DNA of 64,000 nucleotides from contig NZ_LZQD01000001.1 of NCBI RefSeq assembly GCF_001858025.1, positions 879,041 through 943,040 of the forward strand, in the 5' to 3' direction. Each line of letters opens with the position of its first letter. The stretch's first letter is position 1. Source of the stretch: Trichormus sp. NMC-1. GTDB taxonomy: Bacteria > Cyanobacteriota > Cyanobacteriia > Cyanobacteriales > Nostocaceae. This document shows, piece by piece, positions 18,273-27,291 of the stretch. The translations under genes were made by a program, and so were the position numbers. A model generated the notes under the pieces. It searched no databases. It worked only from the letters and a program-made list of their open reading frames with translations, and was not told the origin of the DNA.

Positions 18273-18686
18273 AAACACAGTAAATCATTGGAGACTTGTT
18301 TGTTGAAACCGCGTGGAGTTAATAAGAACCTATTTCCCACCGCTTCACGCGCAATATTCCCTGAGAAAATTTCACAATAATCAAAAAAATATTTTTTTCA
18401 TCCTATCCGGTGCAGATAAATCTCCAGTCTCACGGCTGTGGCTAACTTCATACCAGGGAACTCTTAACAGCCTTGAAAGTCTCTCTGTGTCTGAATTTTA
18501 TAATTTTTGTATAACAATTAACAGGCTGTGCAACTGCCATAACTGAACCATATTGTTTTTTAATAACAATTTCCGCTGATGAAGTGCTGATCATTCGGTA
18601 TAGTTGGGCATGGGTTTTACAGCTACATATCTGTTGCCTTAAACTGTGTTTAAAGTACCGTAATTAAGCAAATCAGAAAAATAAAC
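18273..18686. other. Intergenic region, no clear gene
   Basis: About 410 bases. A 77-codon open frame at 18313-18546 has no RBS, no family resemblance and unlikely composition, so I leave it out. The stretch 18360-18480 (with an A7/T7 run followed by a CATCCTATCCGGTG segment) may be a structured leader but matches nothing I know. Probable promoter and 5' leader of the following exported protein. Confidence 0.45.
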
Positions 18687-20339
18687 ATGAAATATAGGGG
18701 TTTTCACATCTCTACTCTATCCTTGCCCACAAGTCTCACCGCTTTGCTAGTTATTACAGCTGGTTCTCTGCTAATTCCTAGTCAGGTGAATGCTGGTGCT
18801 ACCCCAACCTTAACGGCGCAGGTTCCAGTAAATGCAACAGTGATTTATGTTAATCCAGTCAATGGTGCAAATACTGCTGGTGCTGGGACTACGACTGCAC
18901 CCTACAAAACCATCACCTTCGCCCTTTCTCAAGCTCAACCCGGTGCAATTATTCAACTGGCTCCTGGAAGTTACACCAAAGAGTCTGGAGAAAACTTCCC
19001 GCTACTACTCAAACCAGGAGTAACACTGCAAGGGAACGAGTCTACTAAAGGTGAAGGAACATTGATTATCGGCGGTGGTTATTACACAAGTCGTACCTTT
19101 GCTAGACAAGATATTACAATTCTTGCTGATAATAACACTACTATTACGGGTGTTGCTATTACCAACCCCAATCAGAGGGGTACTGCTGTGTGGGTAGAGT
19201 CGAGTAATCCCACTATTAAAAACAGTACTTTTGCTAACAGCGCCAGAGAGGGGATTTTTGTTACAGGTACAGGAAATCCCAAAATTGAAAATAACGTCTT
19301 TGTGAAAAATCAAGGCAATGGGATTTCCATAGCTAAATCTGCCCAAGGATTAATTCGCAATAATTTATTTCAGGATACGGGTTTTGGTTTGGCTATTGGT
19401 GGTACTTCCACACCTCTAGTCACAGAAAATAAAATCGTCCAAAACAAAGACGGCATTTTTATCTCAGAATCTGCTCAACCCTCACTGCGTAAAAATGTAA
19501 TTCAGAATAATACGCGAGATGGAATTGTCGTCACTGTCAATGCTCTCCCCAACCTCGGTACTAATGAGAATCCTGGTAATAATCTCATCCGTGATAACGT
19601 TCGTTATGACTTGAACAATTCCACCAAATCGCAAAGGATTCTTGCTGTTGGTAACGACATTAATGAAAAGAAAATTTTTGGTGCAGTAAATTTTGTGGCT
19701 GCAATTGTTGAACCACCAGCAGGACAACCCACAGGACAACCCACAGGTCAACCTACTACTTTTAAGGATGTGCCTACAGGTTACTGGGCAAAAGCCTATA
19801 TAGAAGCTTTGGCTTCCCAAAATATTATTGCAGGCTTCCCAAATGGTAGTTTTAAACCAAATGAGCCTGTAACTCGCGCTCAATTCGCCACCATTATCAC
19901 TAAAGCTTTAACACCCATCTCTAAACGCCCAGCAATTAATTTCAAGGATGTAAAAAGCAATTTTTGGGCTTATGGGGCAATTCAATCAGCTTATGAAAGT
20001 CAATTTGTCTCTGGCTATCCCGATGGTAATTTTAGACCACAACAGGAAATTCCCAGAGTGCAGGCATTAGTTGCTCTCGCTAATGGTTTGAACTTCGTTG
20101 CTAAAAATAACACTGTTCTCAGTTTTTACACTGATGCTGCTCAAATCCCCAATTATGCGGCTGGACCAGTTGCTGCGGCTACTCAACGGCAATTAGTGAT
20201 TAACTATCCCACCGTTAAACAACTTGATCCTAATCGTCAGGCTACCAGAGCAGAAATTGCTGCCTTTGTTTACCAGGCACTCGTCAATGCTGGCAGGGCC
20301 CAACCAATTCCCTCTCCCTATTTAGTCACGGCTCAATAG
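18687..20339 (+). CDS. Exported DUF1565 beta-helix protein with C-terminal SLH domains
   Basis: A 550-residue surface protein. Signal peptide about 1-36. The DUF1565 region (about 52-300) starts VIYVNPVNGANTAGAGTT and continues as a right-handed parallel beta-helix with repeated NNVF, IRNNLF and ITNPNQRG turns, as in pectate-lyase-like folds. A GQPT-type spacer (345-360) leads to two good SLH domains (FKDVPTGYWAKAYIEAL...GSFKPNEPVTRAQFA; FKDVKSNFWAYGAIQSA...GNFRPQQEIPRVQAL) and a weaker third. SLH domains anchor proteins to the cell envelope; the beta-helix may bind or act on polysaccharide. No catalytic residues could be assigned. Confidence 0.88.
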   Translation: MKYRGFHISTLSLPTSLTALLVITAGSLLIPSQVNAGATPTLTAQVPVNATVIYVNPVNGANTAGAGTTTAPYKTITFALSQAQPGAIIQLAPGSYTKESGENFPLLLKPGVTLQGNESTKGEGTLIIGGGYYTSRTFARQDITILADNNTTITGVAITNPNQRGTAVWVESSNPTIKNSTFANSAREGIFVTGTGNPKIENNVFVKNQGNGISIAKSAQGLIRNNLFQDTGFGLAIGGTSTPLVTENKIVQNKDGIFISESAQPSLRKNVIQNNTRDGIVVTVNALPNLGTNENPGNNLIRDNVRYDLNNSTKSQRILAVGNDINEKKIFGAVNFVAAIVEPPAGQPTGQPTGQPTTFKDVPTGYWAKAYIEALASQNIIAGFPNGSFKPNEPVTRAQFATIITKALTPISKRPAINFKDVKSNFWAYGAIQSAYESQFVSGYPDGNFRPQQEIPRVQALVALANGLNFVAKNNTVLSFYTDAAQIPNYAAGPVAAATQRQLVINYPTVKQLDPNRQATRAEIAAFVYQALVNAGRAQPIPSPYLVTAQ

Positions 20340-20362
20340 ACTGAGTTGGGAAACCAAAAGTG

Positions 20363-20390
20363 CCAGACTAAAAACCAAATTTTAGTCTGG
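20363..20390 (+). terminator. Hairpin after the SLH/beta-helix gene
   Basis: CCAGACTAAAA (20363-20373) pairs perfectly with TTTTAGTCTGG (20380-20390), 24 bases past the stop codon. There is no long T tract, so the terminator role is probable rather than certain. A GTGACAG-type heptamer array follows at about 20404-20436. Confidence 0.6.
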
Positions 20391-20520
20391 TGCTGAATAT
20401 ATAGCAGGTGACAGGGAACAGGTGACAGGTGACAGTGCTAAAACTCTTTTGGTGTCTAAGTTTTAGCATTGGTAGATGTCCTAACCGCCTTGTCCGTTGC
20501 TATATTTTAATTTTTATCAG

Positions 20521-20790
20521 CTACAACGGTGGTTGACGACGTTTGTCCCATTTCCAAAAAAGTATCATCAGAGCGACTATTCCTAATTGCAGTGCGAAGT
20601 TAGGTAAAGTACTGTCAATATTTCTACCCGCGAGTAATTGAAAAAAGAATACAAATGCACCAATAAAACCGGAAGCGCCAACACCTATATAGACAAATTG
20701 CCGCAAACCACGATAAGGTGCTACCGATTCTGCTTTCAGGCGGGCATATTGTTCAGTATTAATACGATTTTTAGGATTTGGGTCTACCAT
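20521..20790 (-). CDS. DUF3493 family membrane protein
   Basis: An 89-residue protein with two membrane segments (about 30-50 and 65-80). The N-terminal phrase YARLKAESVAPYRGLRQFVYIGVGASGFIGAFVFF is characteristic of DUF3493, a cyanobacterial/plastid family related to LPA3, which helps photosystem II accumulate in Arabidopsis (family knowledge). ATG 20790. It is divergent from the tRNA-Thr gene 33 bases away. Confidence 0.8.
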   Translation of the reverse strand: MVDPNPKNRINTEQYARLKAESVAPYRGLRQFVYIGVGASGFIGAFVFFFQLLAGRNIDSTLPNFALQLGIVALMILFWKWDKRRQPPL

Positions 20791-20823
20791 AAGTAAATAA
20801 TGCTATAATCTTAAATTGTGTAC

Positions 20824-20895
20824 GCCGATGTGGCTCAGTGGTAGAGCAGCTGATTCGTAATCAGCAGGCCGTGGGTTCAAATCCCATCATCGGCT
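20824..20895 (+). tRNA. tRNA-Thr (anticodon CGT)
   Basis: A full 72-base cloverleaf without encoded CCA. Acceptor GCCGATG pairs with CATCGGC (20888-20894); D arm GCTC/GAGC; anticodon stem GCTGA/TCAGC with loop TTCGTAA, giving anticodon CGT, which reads ACG (Thr); T arm GTGGG-TTCAAAT-CCCAT. Discriminator base T at 20895. No intron. The first T-arm pair is a G-T wobble. Confidence 0.95.
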
Positions 20896-21256
20896 TTAAT
20901 TATGCTAAAAATTCAGTGTTTATCGATTGTCAAGTTATTTGACTGCGATATCATTTTATTTACCCTTATTAAACGCTCTCCGGAAGAGATGGTGAAATTA
21001 GCCCATTGCTTCTATTTTTTAAATATTCTTATTCTACAGCAGAATTCAGGAGTCAGGAGTCAGGAGTAAAACTGGCGAATGTGTCTAGGTTTCAATTTTG
21101 ATTCTGTACCTCATTGATCTGCAATCTGCTGTATTTCGAGTCAAATCCACGATGATCTTATTGAAATGCAGGATGATGATTTATTATTTCGTTCCATAAT
21201 TACTTCAATAGATAGTTTATTATAAAGTGTAACGAGGTCATCAGAATTAAGTAAAA
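20896..21256. other. Spacer after tRNA-Thr with heptamers and decayed DNA
   Basis: No intact gene. A TCAGGAG heptamer triplet lies near 21047-21066. From about 21160 the sequence has coding-like character interrupted by stops, and may be a further decayed part of the hsdM remnant that follows. Confidence 0.45.
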
Positions 21257-21598
21257 GTAATTGCGCCAGAAGATTTTGTAGAAGAAGGTGAATACAAATA
21301 TTCTCAAAGGGAAATTTTCATACCTACAACATATAATAAGATGAAGCAATCTTTCCAGAAGGACAAAAAACTTACAACTAAGTCGATACAGGATGAAGAT
21401 TTTGCTGAATGTGTATCATGGTGGCGGAATTGAGAAGAAAATCAAAATGCTTGTAAGTATAATTTTAGGGAATTTTATCATCAAACTAGAGCAGATGCAC
21501 AACCTTTTTGGGATGCTGGTAATAAAACTGATATATTAGAGAAAAATCGGCGAGTTGCTGAAAATACGTCTGAGATTAAAGCAAGTTTGGAGCAGTGA
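21257..21598 (+). pseudogene. Remnant of a type I restriction-modification methylase (hsdM C-terminal part)
   Basis: Read from 21257, the frame gives APEDFVEEGEYKYSQREIF, then KLTTKSIQDEDFAECVSWW, a stop (TGA at 21431), EENQNACKYNFREFYHQ and ARADAQPFWDAGNK-like sequence, ending TGA at 21596-21598. The WW-(G/N)-x-REEN block followed by a KYNF-type segment resembles the C-terminal region of HsdM-type N6-adenine methylases. The catalytic domain with the NPPF motif is missing. There is one internal stop and no start, so it cannot make an active enzyme. Confidence 0.7.
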
Positions 21599-21600
21599 CA

Positions 21601-22239
21601 ATGTTAGGTTTACTAGAAAAATTTAGTCGCTGGGAAGAATTAACGAGTCAATCAGCATTAGATAATGTTGATTCTGACCAAATTTTACTGATGAATGGGA
21701 TTAACTGGAATATATATGAGACGCTGTTACAGCAATTTGAAAATACTTCTCATTATCGCTTTAAATATTTAGAAGGTACTTTAGAAATAATGTCTCCTAG
21801 TCGTCGCCATGAGTTTGATAAAAAGCTAATTGCTTTATTATTAGAAACCTATTTTATAGAAAAAAATATTGATTTTTATCCTTTAGGATCAACTACTTTT
21901 AGAAAGGAAGCATCCGCTAGAGGTATTGAACCAGATGAATGTTATTGTTTTGATTCTGAAAAATCTGTTCCTGATCTGGCTATTGAGGTAGTTGTCACCA
22001 GTGGAGGAATTGATGATTTATTAATTTATCAAGGTTTGGGTGTACCGGAAGTTTGGTTTTGGAAGAATCATCAATTTTCGTTATATTTTCTGCGGGGTGA
22101 TAAGTATGAGAAAATATCAAAAAGTGAATTTTTACCCGATTTAGATTTAACTCTGTTGGCAAGTTTGGTTTTGTCTGGTGAAAAACCAAAAGATTTAATC
22201 TCAAAGTTCCGTAAAAGCATCTGTAAGGACAATTCATAA
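21601..22239 (+). CDS. Uma2 family (DUF820) putative restriction-endonuclease-fold protein
   Basis: A 212-residue protein. From about residue 30 it follows the Uma2/DUF820 pattern: INWNIYETLLQQFENTSHYRFKY, then LEGTLEIMSPSRRHE, GIEPDECYCF and PDLAIEVV. These supply the acidic residues of the PD-(D/E)xK-like fold, with YQGLGVPEVWFW after them. Uma2 genes are highly amplified in cyanobacteria, and their role is unknown. ATG 21601 overlaps the end of the hsdM remnant. ATG 21691 would give the usual Uma2 N-terminus, so the first 30 residues may be extra. Whether it is still active is uncertain. Confidence 0.75.
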   Translation: MLGLLEKFSRWEELTSQSALDNVDSDQILLMNGINWNIYETLLQQFENTSHYRFKYLEGTLEIMSPSRRHEFDKKLIALLLETYFIEKNIDFYPLGSTTFRKEASARGIEPDECYCFDSEKSVPDLAIEVVVTSGGIDDLLIYQGLGVPEVWFWKNHQFSLYFLRGDKYEKISKSEFLPDLDLTLLASLVLSGEKPKDLISKFRKSICKDNS

Positions 22240-22370
22240 GTTGCCTCTACAAATATACAAAAAATATGAATCAAGTTATCCTTTATTTACATGAGAATAA
22301 ATACTAGTTAAATCTGAAAAAATAGATAAATATTAACCCTACAGAAAAATATAAAAAAGTAACTGTCAAA

Positions 22371-23138
22371 ATGCAGACTACAAAGCCCAACACACCTCAG
22401 ATACCAACATTTACCACCGTTGAAGAAGAACGGTTACACCGCCAACAACGCCTAGCAGCAGCATTTCGCCTATTTTCCCGATTTGGGTTTGATGAAGGTG
22501 TTGCAGGTCATATAACTGCACGTGACCCGGAAAACCCAGAACACTTTTGGGTCAATCCCTTCGGAATGCACTTTGGTTTAATTAGAGTCAGCGACTTGAT
22601 CTTAGTTAACCATGAAGGTGAAGTAATTCACGGCAACCGTCCAGTCAATCGAGCAGCTTTTGCCATTCATTCTCAGGTTCATGCGGCTCGTCCCGACGTA
22701 ATAGCCGCAGCCCATGCCCATTCTATCTACGGCAAAAGCTGGTCTAGTCTTGGTCGTCTCCTTGACCCACTCACCCAAGATGCTTGTGCATTTTACCAAA
22801 ACCATAGCCTGTTTGATGACTATACAGGCGTTGTCCTCGACCCAAAAGAAGGACGGCGTATTGCCCAAACTTTAGGTAATAATAAAGCCATGATTCTCAA
22901 AAACCACGGCTTATTGACAGTCGGTCACTCAATTGATGAAGCGGCTTGGTGGTTTATCACAATGGAACGTTCTTGTCAAGCTCAATTATTAGCGGAAGCG
23001 GCTGGGCAACCTAGCCCTATCAAACCAGAGTATGCTAGTTTGACCCAGAGCCAGGTGGGTTCCCGTGAATTAGGTTGGTTTAGCTTTCAACCTTTGTATG
23101 AGATGATTGTCCGACAAGAACCCGATTTGCTAAATTAA
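22371..23138 (+). CDS. Class II aldolase/adducin family protein
   Basis: A 255-residue protein with the class II aldolase fold. It has GVAGHITARDPENPEHFWVNPFG near the N-terminus; metal-binding histidines H100, H115 and H117 (AFAIHSQVH; AAAHAHS); and ILKNHGLLTVG further on. Relatives include L-fuculose-phosphate aldolase, L-ribulose-5-phosphate epimerase and many members of unknown substrate. The long N-terminus and the ENPEHFWVNPFG phrase suit the oxygenic-bacteria/fungal subgroup annotated only as class II aldolase/adducin. Cytosolic and monocistronic. Substrate unknown. Confidence 0.85.
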   Translation: MQTTKPNTPQIPTFTTVEEERLHRQQRLAAAFRLFSRFGFDEGVAGHITARDPENPEHFWVNPFGMHFGLIRVSDLILVNHEGEVIHGNRPVNRAAFAIHSQVHAARPDVIAAAHAHSIYGKSWSSLGRLLDPLTQDACAFYQNHSLFDDYTGVVLDPKEGRRIAQTLGNNKAMILKNHGLLTVGHSIDEAAWWFITMERSCQAQLLAEAAGQPSPIKPEYASLTQSQVGSRELGWFSFQPLYEMIVRQEPDLLN

Positions 23139-23230
23139 TCACCTTTTTTTGCGCTTTATAATTCCGCTTGCTCCCAAAGCCCCAAATGCCAACATTCCTA
23201 ATGCGGCTGAAGGTTCAGGAACAGATTGTT
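23139..23230 (-). pseudogene. Orphan PEP-CTERM sorting-signal remnant
   Basis: On the minus strand, a frame ending TGA at 23139-23141 reads VPEPSAALGMLAFGALGASGI then IKRKKR. This is a perfect PEP-CTERM tail: PEP motif, hydrophobic stretch, basic end. Upstream it soon meets stops and a dispersed palindrome (23255-23278), and no body of a secreted protein remains. It is the last piece of a lost PEP-CTERM gene. Confidence 0.75.
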
Positions 23231-23254
23231 GATAATCAGGTTTTTTGACTGGAA

Positions 23255-23278
23255 AGTAGGGCTAAAGCCCTGACTACG
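23255..23278. repeat. Palindromic CGTAGT..CTTTAG repeat (copy 2)
   Basis: AGTAGGGCTAAAGCCCTGAC followed by TACG; palindromic core GGGCTAAAGCCC. Related to 4607-4628 and 56178-56193. Confidence 0.65.
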
Positions 23279-23415
23279 AGCCAATTTGAAACTTTGTTAC
23301 TTCATTTCACATAGTTTAATTTCTTTTCGCCTACTTATTTAGGGGAAAGCTTTGTGGCGGCGTATAAATCTCCGTTAAAAAACTTAATTAGGGCTTAATT
23401 ATGAATAATTACGAA

Positions 23416-24765
23416 TTATTTTAATTTCAAGGCTTCAGTCGCTGACATTCCCTCACCCTGAGTCCCGAAATACCACAAAGCTGCACCAGCTTCAGCACGA
23501 GTTACAGGTTTCTTGGGTTGAAATAATGTTGTATAGCCAAATACTCGCCGAATATTAGCTTGTTCAGCATTTTGGAAATCAGCCAAAACGGCTCTTAACG
23601 CCTTGGGGTCAATTTTTTCTGTATCTTGAAAACCCCAAGTTTGCTTGACTGCTTCTAAGTTAGCCGCAGGTAAAGCTTGACGGGTATCTAAAGGCACTTT
23701 CCAAAGTAGTAATTGTTCTCTTGTTAAGGGTGCATCAGGACGAAATAAAATTGCTGTCGCATCTCCAGACAACTGACTAGGAATCAATCCAGCTTCTGCT
23801 AAACCCTGAATTGCGGGAAAATCAGGATCTTTAGATAAAATATCTCTAAAAGCGGGTTGGTTACTTTCTGATGCCAAACGAATTTGTTTAGCGGGATTAT
23901 TGCTATACAGGGCATTATTGGCAGCAACTAGCCAACGAGCGTATTCTCTGCGAGTAATAATTTTATTGGGTTCAAGCTGGTTGGTTGTAGCGGTGGAGTT
24001 GCTTTTAGAAGTCTGGGAATCTATAGACAATACACCTAATGTTGCTAAATCTTGAATGTGTTGTCGCCATTCTGGTGGTACTTTATTCAAGTCGGTAAAT
24101 TCTTGAGGTTCAGAGGTGTCAGATTGGCTTGTTGGCTGCTTGACTACATTGATATTGGGTGTTGTCGGACCAATAAATTGAGAATCTCCGGGTTGGGGAA
24201 CTGCGCTAGAATTTGTATTTGGTTGAGTTTGTGCAGTATCTGTATTATTAAGTACGTATTCAATTAGTAATTCAGTTGCTGTTTGCGGTTGATTGGGTAC
24301 GGCGTTGGTAACTAATTTTGGTTGAATTGTTACCTTCAATAGCAAATTATTACGTTGTACTTCAAAAGCACCATTGACATCATCTTGTGGTTGTTGTAAA
24401 ATTTGCCAGCCATTTCCTTGAAACTGAGTACGGTAAAAGCTGGCAATAACATTGCTGGGATCAGAACTTTGCCAGCGAGTTAAGATTTTATTTTCTGAAC
24501 TACTGCCAGGTTTAACTTCTTCAAGTTTGGCATTGGCATAGATGGGAATATCTTTGGGAAAGTTAGCAGGTAACTGAACTGTTGATGCTGTGGGAAATTC
24601 CTTAGTCTTCGCTTCGCCAAAAACAGTAGGATCAGTTTGCAGCCGAGAATCTGCCGCCAAAGAATTCTCTAAATTTTTAGCGCCTGGGCTGTTAGCACAA
24701 GCTGTTAACGAAGAGAGTACAATGGCTAAACTTAGAAAGACAACTGGACGTTTAGAAGGCAGCAC
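23416..24765 (-). CDS. SLH-domain lipoprotein-like exported protein
   Basis: A 449-residue protein. The N-terminus is a lipoprotein signal: basic start, hydrophobic core and lipobox LSSLTAC-A, so the mature protein is probably anchored through C23. A first domain (about 60-175) includes VQLPANFPKDIPIYANAK and FYRTQFQGNGWQIL. A Gln/Asn/Thr-rich linker follows, then SLH-like repeats from about 225 (ITRREYARWLVAAN; FRPDAPLTREQLLLW; FQPKKPVTRAEAGAALWYFG). Family members are common in cyanobacterial envelopes, but the molecular role is unknown. Start ATG 24765. Confidence 0.8.
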   Translation of the reverse strand: MLPSKRPVVFLSLAIVLSSLTACANSPGAKNLENSLAADSRLQTDPTVFGEAKTKEFPTASTVQLPANFPKDIPIYANAKLEEVKPGSSSENKILTRWQSSDPSNVIASFYRTQFQGNGWQILQQPQDDVNGAFEVQRNNLLLKVTIQPKLVTNAVPNQPQTATELLIEYVLNNTDTAQTQPNTNSSAVPQPGDSQFIGPTTPNINVVKQPTSQSDTSEPQEFTDLNKVPPEWRQHIQDLATLGVLSIDSQTSKSNSTATTNQLEPNKIITRREYARWLVAANNALYSNNPAKQIRLASESNQPAFRDILSKDPDFPAIQGLAEAGLIPSQLSGDATAILFRPDAPLTREQLLLWKVPLDTRQALPAANLEAVKQTWGFQDTEKIDPKALRAVLADFQNAEQANIRRVFGYTTLFQPKKPVTRAEAGAALWYFGTQGEGMSATEALKLK

Positions 24766-24829
24766 AGGAAATCACAAATTGATTGTTAATTCCTACCCTA
24801 GCATTCTTGACTTATGATTAGAAATTAAA

Positions 24830-25687
24830 CTACAGATGTAAAGTGAAATGTCGGAGAATTGCAAACTTGAGTAGCCTCATAGGATAGCTGGAAGTTTGTA
24901 CAACCTTAAGGCGGAGAAAACGTCCAGTTAGCAGACGTGCAATTCCTTTAAGACGGGCTTGGAATCGCACCCACAGGAATGCTAATTTTTCGTTTTTTTT
25001 ACCCACTGCATACAGAGGTATAAAAGCAAGTTGATTGTAGAGAAGATCTGCACGATGAGTTTTGCTGAGATTATTTTGGTAATGTTCTGGATTTGGTAAA
25101 CCTCCGTGTTCCCCGTAATTACGCTGAGGAATATAGTTTTTTAGTTTTCTGGCGCGCAAAAATGAATCGATATTGGAATCCCAAGTAGAGTAGTTAACGG
25201 CTCCTACTTTTTCTGTAATTTCATCTGATAGTTCTATCAGGTAACGTGCAGCCTGGGGAGTAACAATATAAGCAACAGCGGAGGTGGAAAAGCCTTCAGC
25301 ATAACCATCAGGAGAAACAGAATACACTTGAGGCGCACAAGTATATAGCCAACTAATGCCAACATCGGTTTGATTGCGGTTAAAGGGTAAGGGACACTTG
25401 CCAAAACCGAGGACTGGGACGAAATCTGCTTCAATAATGATAGTGGGTTGAGTTTGTTGAGTAGCTATTTCCCAAGCCCGACGATGGTTCATGAGGCAGA
25501 GATAACTGCGAGAAAAATCTTGATATTCTGGTTTGTGTTCTTGTCTGAGGACTACGCATTCTAATCCTTCTGTAGTTAATACTGCTTCCAACTGCTGAGT
25601 AGATTCTTTGTAAGCAATGATCAATACTTTACTGATGCAGTCAACTAGAGAATTTTCATTTAGGGATTTGACTGTATTAAGGGTCAT
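24830..25687 (-). CDS. Glycosyltransferase family 25-like protein
   Basis: A 285-residue protein with features of LPS-type GT25 enzymes. These are an early LIIAYKES strand, SRSYLCLMNHRRAWE followed by PTIIIEADFVPV (the GT25 pattern of a conserved helix then an E-x-D metal/nucleotide motif), STSAVAYIVTPQAARYLI and a later HGGLPNPEHY. It probably transfers a sugar in LPS or exopolysaccharide assembly; donor and acceptor are unknown. The C-terminus is basic and may associate with the membrane. Monocistronic, followed by the SLH lipoprotein gene on the same strand. Confidence 0.7.
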   Translation of the reverse strand: MTLNTVKSLNENSLVDCISKVLIIAYKESTQQLEAVLTTEGLECVVLRQEHKPEYQDFSRSYLCLMNHRRAWEIATQQTQPTIIIEADFVPVLGFGKCPLPFNRNQTDVGISWLYTCAPQVYSVSPDGYAEGFSTSAVAYIVTPQAARYLIELSDEITEKVGAVNYSTWDSNIDSFLRARKLKNYIPQRNYGEHGGLPNPEHYQNNLSKTHRADLLYNQLAFIPLYAVGKKNEKLAFLWVRFQARLKGIARLLTGRFLRLKVVQTSSYPMRLLKFAILRHFTLHL

Positions 25688-26101
25688 AGGAGTAAAATAT
25701 GAAAATTATGACTGATAAATTTAAATTTAATTTATACCTGTAGTGATTGTCTATAAACTTATACTGAATAATTATAGTAATCCGTTTTGATTTGTGAACT
25801 TATTTGTGTGGGTAGGGAACAGGGAACAGGGAACAGGGAACAGGAAAGAAGGGTTTTAGTGTGTACTGAGTCTTGTTCAATAATTAAATAGGAGTCCTAT
25901 AGTTATTTTTAACTGTGGAATCTCATCTTGGATATCTTATCTCATGTTCGCTTAATTACTTAACAAAAAATTCACCACGTCAGCACTAATTATGAAATCT
26001 TGAACCGAACACGATATCATCACTCACTGGGCTGAGTTGAAAAGTTTTGAGAACTGATATTTCGCAAACTCTTACTCTTTGCGCCTCTGCGGGAAATAAA
26101 A
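25688..26101. other. Repeat-containing spacer
   Basis: No gene. It contains four perfect AGGGAAC heptamers (25814-25841) and a GCGCCTCTGCGGG segment (about 26079) of a kind widely dispersed in Nostocales. The rest is AT-rich. Confidence 0.6.
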
Positions 26102-26932
26102 TCATAAATTTATTCCTTGATGGACTAACTGGAAGTTATCACCAATCATCTTCAATGCTAAACTAGGAGTAAAATCTTCTTTAACCTCACCCACAGAGGG
26201 AAAAGGATAACGCTCACTCACACTGGCTTGTAATCTATTCTGGGGAAGACTCAACGTCTGACGGTACGCTGAATCAGGTAATACCCGAAAGATTCCTGTG
26301 TTAGGCAGTTGCAAAAACTGAGCGTGGGTTTATTTTTCTTGGGAATCAATGTCGTAAGCAAACCGGTCAAGTGTCGCAGCATCTTTCTGAGGATTGATAA
26401 ATTTAATATTTTGCGGAAATGCTTTTTGGACTGCTGTCAAGATTTGATTAACGGTTTTGATAGTACTAATAGTTTCTTCCGGTACAGCAATAGCAGGTTG
26501 CACAGGCGCTACATAGTTGGCTATAGCTGTTTTTACAGTGCTACCAACTACTGGTAATGGGAATGAAGTTAAGTTTGGTTCCCGACTAGAAAAAGCTGTT
26601 GCTGGGTTGCCGAGATGAGGACGCTGCTTTGGTGCAATGGAAAGTACAGAATCTGACTGATGTTCTCCAGAAACCAAGGATAACGGTTTAACTAAGGCTA
26701 ACTCACCTTGTCGAGACAACAACCGATTTACAACTGGGTACAACTTCCACAATTCCTGGCTAGAAGCGTACAAAGAGCAGTAAATTTGTGATTGGGACTC
26801 AGTTAACTGCACAACTACAGAAGACTGTGGAGACAACTCTCCTGTTGGGGTACACAATGTTTTCGGACTTGGGTACTGATCTGCGAGAAAAGTATGCACA
26901 GCATGAGTAAAAATGGTTAATGGCCTCCGCAC
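26102..26932 (-). pseudogene. Hypothetical protein gene interrupted by one in-frame TAA
   Basis: One continuous minus-strand frame of 276 codons is broken only by TAA at 26330-26332 (plus-strand TTA). Before it lie 200 codons (GTG start at 26932, or further upstream). After it the frame continues at once with THAQFLQLPNTGIFRVLPDSAY and runs to 26102. The two parts look like one protein, with a Gln/Ser/Pro-rich middle and no signal peptide. I do not recognise the family. Either a recent nonsense mutation, a sequencing error, or recoding; the first is most likely. The N-terminus may also be incomplete, because no good start is present. Confidence 0.6.
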
Positions 26933-27117
26933 GGATCTGGGCTGCTCAGTGCTTACTCAAGATAAGCAGTTCAATAAATTTGCTGCTGTACAAGCCGCGC
27001 AACTGTGGTATAAAAGCTCTCAGATCCTGACTCTGAAGAAAGAACTTCACTCATGTCAGATGAGGCTTAGTATTCCATAGCGAAGGTGCCCTTAGGAATA
27101 GAAACGAACGTAAAAGG

Positions 27118-27145
27118 GAGCAAAATTCCTAAAAAGATTTTGCTC
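27118..27145. promoter_or_regulatory. Hairpin in the leader of sasA
   Basis: GAGCAAAAT (27118-27126) pairs perfectly with ATTTTGCTC (27137-27145) across a 10-base loop. It lies 147 bases before the sasA ATG in the 359-base spacer 26933-27291, which holds no gene. It could terminate upstream transcription or structure the sasA leader. Confidence 0.4.
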
Positions 27146-27291
27146 ATGTCAAAAACGCAGATCAGATAGGAGTACGAAAAATCTAAAATAGATATTAAAT
27201 TGAAAGAAAACAACGATCATTGACAACCGTCAGTCTATTTTACTTTCTGTAAAGCGTCGCCAGGTTGTTACCAGTGCTGAAACACGATTAC

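Noticed and set aside
18313-18546. 77-codon open frame upstream of the SLH gene
   Set aside because: TTG start, no RBS, no family resemblance and mixed composition; treated as intergenic.
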